DNA from: Variovorax sp. Sphag1AA
Lineage (GTDB): Bacteria; Pseudomonadota; Gammaproteobacteria; Burkholderiales; Burkholderiaceae_C
DNA length: 64,000 nt
Reading direction: 5' to 3'
NCBI RefSeq assembly: GCF_014192575.1
Contig: NZ_JACHYC010000001.1
Location: 186,001 to 250,000, forward strand
Shown: piece after piece, positions 33,891 to 41,907 of the stretch
Position numbering within the stretch: position 1 is the stretch's first letter
Layout of the letters: every line of letters starts with the position of its first letter
Position numbers and translations under genes: made by a program
Notes under the pieces: generated by a model
Database searches by the model: none
The model's input: only the letters and a program-made list of their open reading frames with translations
What the model was told of the DNA's origin: nothing

Positions 33891-34856
33891 TCACGCACGT
33901 TGCGGCGAGTTCACCTCGACCGTGACGTGCGCCAGCTCTTCGTGAATGCCGAGCAGTTGCCGGAAGTAGCCCGGGCTGGTCGGTTCGCGCACTTCGACAG
34001 CGAGGATGCACGCGTACTTCGCGCGGCCGACGCGCCAGACATGCAGATCGCTGATGCGGGCGGGCACCGGGCCTGAAGCCACGGCCTCTCGAATCTCGTC
34101 GACCACTGGCGCATCCATCTCCGCATCGAGCAGCACGCGGCTGCTGTCGCGTAGCAGGCCGATTGCCCAGACGGCGACCAGCACCGATCCGACGATGCCC
34201 ATCACCGGGTCGAGCCAACTGAAGCCCCAGAGGAGGCCGCCCAGCAGCGCAGCGATCGCGAGGATCGACGTGGCTGCATCGGCGACCACGTGGAGGTAGG
34301 CCGAACGCAGGTTGAGATCCTGGTGCCCGTGGTGGTGATCGTGATCATGGTCGTGATGCGCATGACCATGGTGGTGATGGTGGCCGTCCTTCAGCAGCCA
34401 CGCGCAGGCGATGTTGACCAGCAGGCCGATGACTGCGACCACGATTGCCTGTTCGTAGTGGATGGCCGCTGGCGAGAACAGACGTTCGACCGACTGGAAC
34501 GCCATCCAGCCCGCCACCAGCAGCAGGAAGATCGCGCTGGTGTAGCCCGCCAGAACCTCGATCTTCCACGTCCCGAAGGCGAACCGCGTGCTGCCCGATA
34601 GCCTGCGCGCAGCCGCATAAGCCGCAACCGAGAGCCCCAGTGCCAGGGCGTGCGAACTCATGTGCCAGCCATCGGCGAGCAGCGCCATGGAGTTGAACCA
34701 GTAGCCGCCCACGATCTCCAGGACCATCATCGTCGCGGTGAGCAGGACGGCGAGCCTGGCATTCTTTTCGCCGAGCGGATTGCCGTCGTCGAAGACGTGC
34801 GAATGGCCGCCTGCATCGAACAGAGCGGCCTCGGAATTGGTGGAAGCATGGATCAT
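33891..34856 (-). CDS. dmeF: DmeF-type cation diffusion facilitator (Co/Ni efflux)
   Basis: This 321-residue inner-membrane transporter has six predicted transmembrane helices and a very His-rich loop (GHHHHHGHAHHDHDHDHHHG) between helices 4 and 5. Cation sites are visible as ALLADGWHMSSHALALG (helix 2) and YLHVVADAATSILAI (helix 5). A cytoplasmic C-terminal domain follows (SDLHVWRVGRAKYACILAVE). DmeF proteins export cobalt and nickel. It is divergent from the CsoR/RcnR-type repressor at 34903 with a matching operator between them. Confidence 0.92.
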   Translation of the reverse strand: MIHASTNSEAALFDAGGHSHVFDDGNPLGEKNARLAVLLTATMMVLEIVGGYWFNSMALLADGWHMSSHALALGLSVAAYAAARRLSGSTRFAFGTWKIEVLAGYTSAIFLLLVAGWMAFQSVERLFSPAAIHYEQAIVVAVIGLLVNIACAWLLKDGHHHHHGHAHHDHDHDHHHGHQDLNLRSAYLHVVADAATSILAIAALLGGLLWGFSWLDPVMGIVGSVLVAVWAIGLLRDSSRVLLDAEMDAPVVDEIREAVASGPVPARISDLHVWRVGRAKYACILAVEVREPTSPGYFRQLLGIHEELAHVTVEVNSPQRA

Positions 34857-34860
34857 CCTG

Positions 34861-34877
34861 ATACTCTACCCCAGTAT
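34861..34877. promoter_or_regulatory. DmeR/RcnR-type operator
   Basis: ATACT-CTACCCC-AGTAT is an inverted repeat with a C-rich centre, the form recognised by RcnR/FrmR-class repressors (TACT-G/C tract-AGTA). It lies in the 46-base gap between dmeF and dmeR, four bases from the dmeF start, so the repressor would shut off dmeF and probably itself until Co or Ni binds. Confidence 0.75.
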
Positions 34878-34902
34878 CCGACGCGGCCTAGAATCGCGCC
34901 CC

Positions 34903-35178
34903 ATGTCGCATACGGTTCTCAACAAGAAGCCTCTGCTCACGCGCATCCGGCGCATCAAGGGGCAGACGGAAGCACTGGAGCGCGCGCTCGATGAAGACCG
35001 CGACTGCGCGGCTGTGCTGCAGCAACTCGCTGCCATCCGCGGCGCGGTCAATGGATTGATGCTGGAAGTGCTCGACGGCCATGTGCGTCACCACCTCGGC
35101 GCGCAAGATGCCTCTCGAGAAGAGCGCGCGGAAGACCTCGACGTGGTCGTTTCGGCGCTGCGTTCTTACCTGAAGTAG
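34903..35178 (+). CDS. dmeR: metal-sensing repressor of the CsoR/RcnR family
   Basis: This 91-residue all-helical protein has LLTRIRRIKGQTEALERAL, CAAVLQQLAAIRGAVNGL and VLDGHVRHHL. The metal-site pattern (an early His, Cys in DRDCAAVLQ, His in the HVRHH segment) fits the RcnR/DmeR subgroup that senses Ni/Co rather than the Cu-sensing CsoR. It is divergent from dmeF and should repress it through the dyad at 34861-34877, released by metal binding. Confidence 0.88.
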   Translation: MSHTVLNKKPLLTRIRRIKGQTEALERALDEDRDCAAVLQQLAAIRGAVNGLMLEVLDGHVRHHLGAQDASREERAEDLDVVVSALRSYLK

Positions 35179-35235
35179 CCGGGCGCATTTAGACTGGTGA
35201 ACTCCCGTGGCGTCCCCCGCTTGTCGAGGAATCCA

Positions 35236-37929
35236 GTGACTCCAGAAACCCATTCACCGGACAGCGCGGGCGACGACCTGCTGCTGCGGGTTTCGCCGCC
35301 GAGGGTGCCTCGTCATCTGCTTTCGCGGCCCAGGCTGCTGGCCAACGATCCGGCGTTTCGTGGTGTTCCTGCGATCCTGATCCAGGCGCCTGCGGGGTTC
35401 GGCAAGACTTCGCTGCTGGCGCAATGGCGGCTTGAGCATCTGTCGCACGGCCTCGTCGTGGCCTGGGTCTCGGTGCAGCCGCGCGACACGCCGCAGCGGC
35501 TCGCGCAGGCGCTGGCGATGTCGGTGCGTCGCAGCTCGGGGCGCTCGACCTTCGGTCATCTGTTGCTCGATTCGGTGGGCCCGTCCGGCCTTGAAGGCAT
35601 CACGATCTGGCTCGCCGAACTGGCGCAGACCGCGCTCGACGTGGTGCTGATCGTCGACGAAGCCGAGCGCCTGCCCGCCGAGTCGCGCGAGGCGCTGGGC
35701 TACCTGCTTCGCAACGCGCCGCCCAACCTGCGCACCATCATCGCGACCCGGCCGGACAGCAGCCTCGACATCGACGACCTGATCGCCTACGGCCAATGCG
35801 TGGTGGTCGGCCCGTCGATGCTGCGGTTCAAGCTCGAAGAGACGCTGGAGCTGGTGCACGAGCGCTTCGGTTCGACCATCGACAACGACACCGCCGCCCG
35901 CCTGCACGCGCTGACCGAAGGCTGGCCGCTGGGCCTGCAGTTGTCGCTGACGGTCATGGCCCGCGGCGCAGACGTGGCAGGCATCGCCGGCATCGGCGGG
36001 CAGTTGCGCGACCAGTTCCTGAAGCTGCTGCTCGCGAACCTCGATGCATCCGACCGCGAGTTCCTGACCCGCATTGCGATCCTCGACCACCTGCATCCGG
36101 AGCTGTGCCGAAGGGTTGCCGAGATCGATGACGCCACCGAGCGCCTTGCGCGCCTGAGCCGCGACACGCCGGTCTTCGTCGCGGCGGAGCAGGGCGACTG
36201 GCTGCGCATGCACATGCTGGCGCGCGACGTGCTGCGCGAGGCCTTCACCGGGCTGCCGAAAGCGCAGCAGGAAGGCGCGCATGCGCGTGCAGCCGAATGG
36301 CTCGCCGAGCGCGGCATGCTCGAAGACGCCGCGCGGCATGCACTGGTGGCCGGGCAGCGCGAGCTGGCCTACGAGCTGGCCGAACGCAGCCTCTACGAGG
36401 CCATCGTGAAGCATGGGCGGCAGGGCGTGGTGCTCGAATGGCTGGCGCAGTTGCCCGCGGACGAACTCGATCGTCGGCCGCGCTTGCTGCTGGCCGCCGC
36501 GTGGACGCTCGCCATCAGCGAACGCCACGAGGACGCCGGCCGCATGGTCGCCCGCATCCAGGCGCACCAGACCAAGGACGAGCCCGACCCGACGCTGCAA
36601 TGCGAATGCGCGCTGATCCTCAGCGGCGCGGCGGTGTTCGCCGACGATCCGGACCGCTTTGCTGCGCTGCACGATCCATGGGCCGAATCGCCGCCGCTAC
36701 GCGATCCGATGCTGTTGCAGGTGCACGCCAACCGCACCGCCTACCGCACGCTGCTCGAAGGCGATCCGGCGCTGGCGCGGCTGCGGCAACAGCAGTCGCC
36801 GCGCGGAGATTTCGGGCGCGGGCAGGGCTTCGTCGGGCGCTGGGGCGAATTCATCATCGGCCTCTCCTACGTCTGGGAAGGGCAGGTGCTGCTGGTCGAA
36901 AGTCTGCTGCAGCCCGCCGTTGCCAGCGCCGATGCGGAGCTCGGACGGCGCAACAGCTTCAGCTGCATGCTTGCGGCGCTCCTGGCATCGGCCATGTGGG
37001 AACGCGGACGTCCCGCCGACGCCGCGGCGCTGCTGGCCGACCGGATCGATGTGTTGGAGCGCAGCGGCCTACCCGAATCGCTGCTGCTGGCCTATCGCAC
37101 CATGGCGCGCATGGCGATGGCTGAGGGTGCCGAGCACCGGGCGATGGAACTGCTCGGCGCGCTCGATGCCGTGGGCTCCTCCCGCTCGCTGCCCCGTCTT
37201 CGTATCGCCAGCCTTCTGGAGCAGGTTCGCATGCATGCGCGGCGCTACCGTGCCGGCACATGCCGCGAGCTGTGCCAGCGCATCGACGCGATGCTCGATG
37301 ACCCCGCCTTGCCGCAGGGCCGGCTCTGGCGACGGGGCGTCGACGCGCTGCGCGGACTCGCGCAGGGCTATGCGGCGATTGCCAGCCAGGACTGGCGCGC
37401 GGCACTGGAGCCGCTCGCGCGCGCCGACGAACTGGCGCAGGCGCTGCATCAGGGGCGCTTCCGCATCGAGATCATCGGCATGCGCGCCTTCGCGCTGGAC
37501 CGCTGCGGCGAGCGCGCCGGTGCGGCAATGCTGCGCGAGGCGATGGACCTGGCGCAAAGTTACGGGCTCGTTCGCGTCTTCGAGGACGCCCATCCGGACC
37601 TCGGCCAGTGGGTGCGGCAAGTGGCCGAGCAGGGCGGCGAGCCCGCTCGGGCGACGGCCCCTGCCGCTCCGCCCGCGCGGCCGGCACCCGTCCGCGAGAT
37701 CCCTTCTCCAGCAGCCGCGCGCGGCATGGTGCTGACCCCCAAGGAGCGCCAGGTGCTGGAGCTTCTGGCGCGCAATCTCTCCAACAAGGAGATCGGACGC
37801 GCGATGCAGGTGGGCGAAACCACCGTCAAGTGGCACGTCAAGAACCTGCTCGCCAAGCTGGACGCCGGCACGCGCAAGGAAGTCGTCGTGCGGGCGCGCA
37901 TTCTCGGGCTCATTCAGCCGGGGGATTGA
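35236..37929 (+). CDS. MalT-like LuxR-family ATP-binding transcriptional activator
   Basis: This 897-residue regulator uses a GTG start at 35236 preceded by CGAGGA; a GTG at 35197 is the alternative. Domains in order: NTPase with Walker A APAGFGKTS (residues 51-59) and Walker B DVVLIVDEAE, a long helical-repeat region (about 300-780) and a C-terminal GerE domain, LTPKERQVLELLARNLSNKE with VKWHVKNLLAKLDA. This is the STAND/MalT arrangement that needs ATP and an inducer. It heads the catabolic cluster at 38-47 kb and is its likely activator. Confidence 0.9.
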   Translation: MTPETHSPDSAGDDLLLRVSPPRVPRHLLSRPRLLANDPAFRGVPAILIQAPAGFGKTSLLAQWRLEHLSHGLVVAWVSVQPRDTPQRLAQALAMSVRRSSGRSTFGHLLLDSVGPSGLEGITIWLAELAQTALDVVLIVDEAERLPAESREALGYLLRNAPPNLRTIIATRPDSSLDIDDLIAYGQCVVVGPSMLRFKLEETLELVHERFGSTIDNDTAARLHALTEGWPLGLQLSLTVMARGADVAGIAGIGGQLRDQFLKLLLANLDASDREFLTRIAILDHLHPELCRRVAEIDDATERLARLSRDTPVFVAAEQGDWLRMHMLARDVLREAFTGLPKAQQEGAHARAAEWLAERGMLEDAARHALVAGQRELAYELAERSLYEAIVKHGRQGVVLEWLAQLPADELDRRPRLLLAAAWTLAISERHEDAGRMVARIQAHQTKDEPDPTLQCECALILSGAAVFADDPDRFAALHDPWAESPPLRDPMLLQVHANRTAYRTLLEGDPALARLRQQQSPRGDFGRGQGFVGRWGEFIIGLSYVWEGQVLLVESLLQPAVASADAELGRRNSFSCMLAALLASAMWERGRPADAAALLADRIDVLERSGLPESLLLAYRTMARMAMAEGAEHRAMELLGALDAVGSSRSLPRLRIASLLEQVRMHARRYRAGTCRELCQRIDAMLDDPALPQGRLWRRGVDALRGLAQGYAAIASQDWRAALEPLARADELAQALHQGRFRIEIIGMRAFALDRCGERAGAAMLREAMDLAQSYGLVRVFEDAHPDLGQWVRQVAEQGGEPARATAPAAPPARPAPVREIPSPAAARGMVLTPKERQVLELLARNLSNKEIGRAMQVGETTVKWHVKNLLAKLDAGTRKEVVVRARILGLIQPGD

Positions 37930-37947
37930 GGCGGAGGAGAGGGGCTG

Positions 37948-37968
37948 CCCCCTCCCGCAAGGAGGGGG
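37948..37968 (+). terminator. GC-rich hairpin after the MalT-like gene
   Basis: CCCCCTCC-CGCAA-GGAGGGGG forms an 8-pair stem 18 bases after the stop codon. There is no T-run behind it, so it may be a rho-dependent stop or transcript stabiliser. The remainder of the 144-base gap to the dioxygenase start contains no gene. Confidence 0.45.
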
Positions 37969-38073
37969 GGTAAATGGCCTCCGCTACCTATTCTTTGGGC
38001 CTGGGAAGTCGCGACACGCGGCTCCATGACGCAAGAGCCGGCAAGCGCCGCGCTCATAACGGAGACAGGCCCC

Positions 38074-38997
38074 ATGAACACTACAACCGAAGCAACCCCT
38101 TTGAGAGGCGCACCTGCCGTGGTGTCGCCCGCCGCGCTGAAGACCTCCATCCAGGTCGAGCGCCTGACTTGCACCATCGGCGCCGAACTGCGCAACGTCG
38201 ATCTCGGCGCTGCCTCGCGCGATGCCGAGACGGTCGCCGAGATCCGCGCGCTGCTGCTCAAGCACAAAGTCCTCTTCTTCCGCGACCAGGACTTCAGCCG
38301 CGCCGAACACGTCGCCTTTGCCCGCCATTTCGGTGACCTGGAAGACCATCCGGTCGCCGGCAGCGATCCGGACCATCCCGGCCTCGTGCGCATCTACAAG
38401 TCGCCCGAAGTGCCGAACGACCGGTACGAAAACGCCTTCCACACCGATGCGACCTGGCGCGAGAAGCCGCCGTTCGGCTGCGTGCTGCGCTGCGTCGAAA
38501 CGCCGGAGGTCGGCGGCGACACGATCTGGGTGAACATGGCCCTGGCCTACGCCCGCCTGCCGGAAGACGTGAAGGCGAAGATCGCCGGCCTGCGCGCGCG
38601 CCACAGCATCGAGGCCAGCTTCGGCGCCGCGATGCCCATCGAGAAACGGCTCGCGCTGCATGCGCAGTTCCCCGATGCCGAGCATCCGGTGGTGCGCACG
38701 CATCCGGAGACGGGCGAGAAGATCCTCTTCGTCAACGCGTTCACCACGCACTTCACGAACTTCCACACCGCCGCGAATGTGCGCTTCGGCCAGGACCACG
38801 CGCCGGGTGCGAGCCTGCTGCTGAACTACCTCGTCAGCCAGGCCGCGATCCCCGAGTACCAGATCCGCTGGCGCTGGAAGAAGAACAGCGTCGCCTTCTG
38901 GGACAACCGCAGCACCCAGCACTACGCGGTCATGGACTACCCGCCGTGCCACCGAAAGATGGAACGCGCCGGAATCATGGGCGAAGCCACGTACTGA
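38074..38997 (+). CDS. TauD/TfdA-family 2-oxoglutarate-dependent dioxygenase
   Basis: This 307-residue enzyme starts at ATG 38074 after GGAGA. Iron ligands fit His and Asp in AFHTDATW and the distal His in STQHYAVMDY; the 2-oxoglutarate Arg is likely in PCHRKMERAG. Other family blocks are VLFFRDQDFSRAEHVAFARH and FGDLEDHPV. Members hydroxylate sulfonates (taurine), aryloxyacetates or other carboxylates and release sulfite or an aldehyde. It is first structural gene after the MalT-like regulator; the YeiH-type exporter in the same cluster makes a sulfonate substrate possible. Confidence 0.88.
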   Translation: MNTTTEATPLRGAPAVVSPAALKTSIQVERLTCTIGAELRNVDLGAASRDAETVAEIRALLLKHKVLFFRDQDFSRAEHVAFARHFGDLEDHPVAGSDPDHPGLVRIYKSPEVPNDRYENAFHTDATWREKPPFGCVLRCVETPEVGGDTIWVNMALAYARLPEDVKAKIAGLRARHSIEASFGAAMPIEKRLALHAQFPDAEHPVVRTHPETGEKILFVNAFTTHFTNFHTAANVRFGQDHAPGASLLLNYLVSQAAIPEYQIRWRWKKNSVAFWDNRSTQHYAVMDYPPCHRKMERAGIMGEATY

Positions 38998-39018
38998 AAA
39001 CCACCCCCGTTGCTTGCT

Positions 39019-39086
39019 CACTTCGTGTAGCCGCCTCCCCCCTCAGGGGGGCAATCCCAGCGGCCCGGCGAAGCCGGTTCCGCGGG
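39019..39086 (+). repeat. intergenic repeat element, copy A
   Basis: The 68-base element starts CACTTCGTGT, contains a CCCCC/GGGGG hairpin and ends with CGGCCCGGCGAAGCCGG and TTCCGCGGG. A second copy in inverted orientation lies at 40809-40879. The two bracket the beta-keto acid cleavage gene and the small hydrolase. Elements of this shape look like dispersed Comamonadaceae intergenic repeats; the function is unknown. Confidence 0.65.
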
Positions 39087-39148
39087 ATTCCTGGCTTTGA
39101 GCTGCGCCTTACGACTTCTCTGTTTAACACCCAACTGAAAGACCAACC

Positions 39149-40207
39149 ATGAACTTCCTCGACGGCTCCCTTTTCCCGGAGAACCAGGACAAGCTGGTGA
39201 TCACCGCAGCGCCTTACGGCCCCGAGTGGATTCCTTCCGACTTCCCGCAGGACATCCCGGTCACCATGGAAGAGCAGGTTCAGAAGGCTGTCGACTGCTA
39301 CAACGCCGGCGCCAGCGTGCTGCATCTGCATGTGCGTGAACTGGACGGCAAGGGCTCCAAGCGCCTGTCGATGTTCAACGAACTGATCGCCGGCGTGCGC
39401 AAGGCTGTGCCCGACATGATCATCCAGGTCGGCGGCTCGATCTCGTTCGCACCTGAGAGCGACGGCGCCAACGCGAAGTGGCTGCATGACGACACGCGCC
39501 ACATGCTGGCCGAGCTCGATCCGAAGCCCGACCAGGTCACGGTCACCGTCAACACGACGCAGATGAACGTGCTGGAGCACATGGAAGCCGAAGACATCGC
39601 CGGCACCTCGCTTGCCGATCCGCAGAACAACGCGGCCTATCGCGAAATGATCGTGCCCTCGGGCCCCGGCTTCATCGAGGAGCACGTGCGCCGCCTGAGC
39701 GCAGCGGGCATCCAGAGCGCCTTCCAGTTCTACAACATCAACAGCTTCGAAACGGTCGAGCGCCTGATGCGCCGCGGCATCTACAAGGGCCCACTGGTGT
39801 GCAACTGGGTCGCGATCAGCGGCGGCATGGACCAGCCGACCATCTACAGCCTGTCCAACTTCCTGCGCGCCATCCCTGACGGCACCATGCTGACGGTCGA
39901 AAGCAGCATGCGCAACGTGCTGCCAATCAACATGATGGGCATGGCGATGGGCCTGCACGTGCGCTGCGGCATCGAGGACAACCTCTGGAACCAGTCGCGC
40001 ACCGAGAAGATGTCGACGGTCAAGCAGATCGAGCAGCTCGTTCGCATGTCGCGCGAGTTCGGCCGTGAAGTGGCCAACGGCAAGGAAGCGCGCGAGATCC
40101 TGAAGATCGGCGTGTTCTACGAGACCATCGAAGAGACGCTGGCCGCCAACGGCTTCGCGCCGAACCCCAAGGGTCGCCAGCAGGGCTACCTGCGCCGCGT
40201 CGCTTGA
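39149..40207 (+). CDS. beta-keto acid cleavage enzyme (BKACE, DUF849)
   Basis: This 352-residue zinc enzyme belongs to the BKACE family, whose founder is 3-keto-5-aminohexanoate cleavage enzyme of lysine fermentation. Visible blocks are KLVITAAPYG, the metal-binding VLHLHVRE, VGGSISFAPE, VNTTQMN and VESSMRN. The family condenses a beta-keto acid with acetyl-CoA to give acetoacetate and a new CoA ester. Substrates differ widely, and specificity cannot be read here. The neighbours suggest it splits a beta-keto acid made by the TauD-family enzyme or by the acyl-CoA ligase branch. Confidence 0.9.
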   Translation: MNFLDGSLFPENQDKLVITAAPYGPEWIPSDFPQDIPVTMEEQVQKAVDCYNAGASVLHLHVRELDGKGSKRLSMFNELIAGVRKAVPDMIIQVGGSISFAPESDGANAKWLHDDTRHMLAELDPKPDQVTVTVNTTQMNVLEHMEAEDIAGTSLADPQNNAAYREMIVPSGPGFIEEHVRRLSAAGIQSAFQFYNINSFETVERLMRRGIYKGPLVCNWVAISGGMDQPTIYSLSNFLRAIPDGTMLTVESSMRNVLPINMMGMAMGLHVRCGIEDNLWNQSRTEKMSTVKQIEQLVRMSREFGREVANGKEAREILKIGVFYETIEETLAANGFAPNPKGRQQGYLRRVA

Positions 40208-40233
40208 GCTTGAAGATGGAGCGTGACGCCGTG

Positions 40234-40794
40234 ATGCCGACCGTCCTCATCGTCCCGGGCCTGCGCGACCATGTCGCCGAGCACTGGCAGACGCTGCTGG
40301 CCGCCGACCTCGCGGCCAAGGGGCGCAAGGTGCGCACCGTCCCGCCGATGGGGCGCACCGATCTCGATTGCAGGGCGAAGGTCGCCGCGATCGAGCACGA
40401 GGCGCAGGCCATCGACGGCCCGATCGTCCTCGTCGCACACAGCGGCGGCTGCGTGATGGTCGCGCACTGGGCCCGCCAGACGCGCCGCGCGATCGAAGGC
40501 GCGCTGCTCGCTGCCCCACCGGACTTCGAACGCCCGATGCCCGAGGGCTATCCGACGATCGATGAACTGCGCGCCAGCGGCTGGCTGCCTGTGCCGCGCT
40601 TGACGCTGCCTTTCCCGAGCATCGTCGCGGCGAGCCGCAACGACCCGCTCGGCGACTACGCCCGCGTGGCCGCGTTGGCACGCGACTGGGGCAGCCGCCT
40701 GTTCGACCTCGGCGAGGTCGGGCATCTGAATCCCGCGTCCGGCTTTGGCAAATGGCCGCGCGCTGAACTGTTTATCAACGAATTGACGAAGTAA
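40234..40794 (+). CDS. RBBP9/YdeN-type alpha/beta hydrolase
   Basis: This roughly 186-residue protein has VLIVPGLRDHVAEHWQ at the start, a nucleophile motif VAHSGGCVM, an acid residue in AASRNDPLGDY and a His in EVGHLNPASG, typical of the RBBP9/YdeN family of small serine hydrolases. Starts are possible at TTG 40204 (overlapping the upstream stop), ATG 40216 and ATG 40234; the last gives the usual N-terminus. It is coupled to the BKACE gene. Confidence 0.82.
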   Translation: MPTVLIVPGLRDHVAEHWQTLLAADLAAKGRKVRTVPPMGRTDLDCRAKVAAIEHEAQAIDGPIVLVAHSGGCVMVAHWARQTRRAIEGALLAAPPDFERPMPEGYPTIDELRASGWLPVPRLTLPFPSIVAASRNDPLGDYARVAALARDWGSRLFDLGEVGHLNPASGFGKWPRAELFINELTK

Positions 40795-40808
40795 CTCACA
40801 CCAAGGCA

Positions 40809-40879
40809 CCCGCGGAACCGGCTTTGCCGGGCCGTTGGGTGCGCCCCCGGAGAGGGGGTTGGCGCAGCGACACGAAGTG
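40809..40879 (-). repeat. intergenic repeat element, copy B (inverted)
   Basis: On the minus strand this 71-base copy reads CACTTCGTGT, then a CCCCC/GGGGG hairpin, then CGGCCCGGCAAAGCCGG and TTCCGCGGG, matching copy A at 39019-39086 with scattered differences. It fills most of the 125-base gap before the quinone oxidoreductase gene. Confidence 0.65.
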
Positions 40880-40919
40880 CGCGGAGCCTGAGGGTGATTT
40901 CTAACTAGGAGACAAGAAC

Positions 40920-41891
40920 ATGGCAAAAGCCATTCGCTTTCATGAGACCGGTGGTCCGGAAGTCCTGCGCCTGGAGAACGTCGACGTCGGCGAACCCGGC
41001 CCGGGTCAAGCGCGCGTGCGCCACACCTACATCGCGGTCAACTTCATCGACATCTACTTTCGAACCGGCCGCTATCCGCTGCCGCTGCCCAATGGACTGG
41101 GCTCGGACGCAGTCGGCGTGGTCGAGGCCGTCGGCCCCGGCGTGACGGACATCAAGGTCGGGGACCGTGTCGGCTACCTGATCGGCCCGCAGGGCGCGTA
41201 CTCCGACGTGCGCGTGATGCCGGCCGAAGTGCTGATCCCGCTGCCGGAAGGCGTTTCGGACCGTACCGCGGCCACGCTGATGATGAAGGGCATGACGGCG
41301 CAGTACCTGTTCCGCCAGGTCTACCCGCTCAAGGGCGGCGAGACGATCCTCTATCACGCCGCAGCCGGCGGTGTCGGCCTCATCGCCTGCCAGTGGGCTC
41401 GTGCGATGGGCGTCACGATGATCGGCACCGTCAGCACCGACGAGAAAGCGGAGATCGCCAAGGCCAACGGTTGTGCCTACACCATCGTGACCTCGCGCGA
41501 AAACATCGCCAAGCGCGTGCGCGAGATCACCGACGGCAAGGGCGTGCCGGTCGTCTACGACTCGGTCGGCAAGGACACGCTCGAAGCATCGCTCGACAGC
41601 CTGCAGCCGCGCGGCTCGCTGGTGAGCAACGGCACCACCTCGGGGCCGGTGGTGATCGATTCGCAACTGCTCGCCGTGAAGGGCTCGATCTGGGTCACGC
41701 GGCCGGCGATGATGCACTACATCACCCCGCGCTCACACATGCTGGAGATGGCCGACGAGCTGTTCGGCCATGTGCTCGCAGGCCGCATCGTGAGCGAGCC
41801 CAAGCAGATCTTCGATCTGGCCGATGCCGCCGACGCGCACCGTGCACTGGAATCGCGCAAGACCACCGGCGCGACAGTGCTCGTGCCCTGA
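40920..41891 (+). CDS. NADPH:quinone oxidoreductase (zinc-independent MDR family)
   Basis: This 323-residue enzyme is a QOR-type medium-chain reductase. It has FHETGGPEVLRLENVDVGEP at the start, NFIDIYFRTGRYPLPLPNGLG, and the nucleotide-binding AAAGGVGLIACQWARAMG. No zinc-ligand cysteines are seen. Such enzymes reduce quinones or alpha,beta-unsaturated ketones with NADPH. A strong AGGAG site precedes the start. In this cluster it may reduce an enoyl or quinoid intermediate. Confidence 0.9.
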   Translation: MAKAIRFHETGGPEVLRLENVDVGEPGPGQARVRHTYIAVNFIDIYFRTGRYPLPLPNGLGSDAVGVVEAVGPGVTDIKVGDRVGYLIGPQGAYSDVRVMPAEVLIPLPEGVSDRTAATLMMKGMTAQYLFRQVYPLKGGETILYHAAAGGVGLIACQWARAMGVTMIGTVSTDEKAEIAKANGCAYTIVTSRENIAKRVREITDGKGVPVVYDSVGKDTLEASLDSLQPRGSLVSNGTTSGPVVIDSQLLAVKGSIWVTRPAMMHYITPRSHMLEMADELFGHVLAGRIVSEPKQIFDLADAADAHRALESRKTTGATVLVP

Positions 41892-41907
41892 CGCCCAGGG
41901 GATTGCC

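Noticed and set aside
39019..40879. The two intergenic repeats as ends of a transposon or a CRISPR fragment
   Set aside because: Only two copies, no transposase, no spacers and no target duplications visible.
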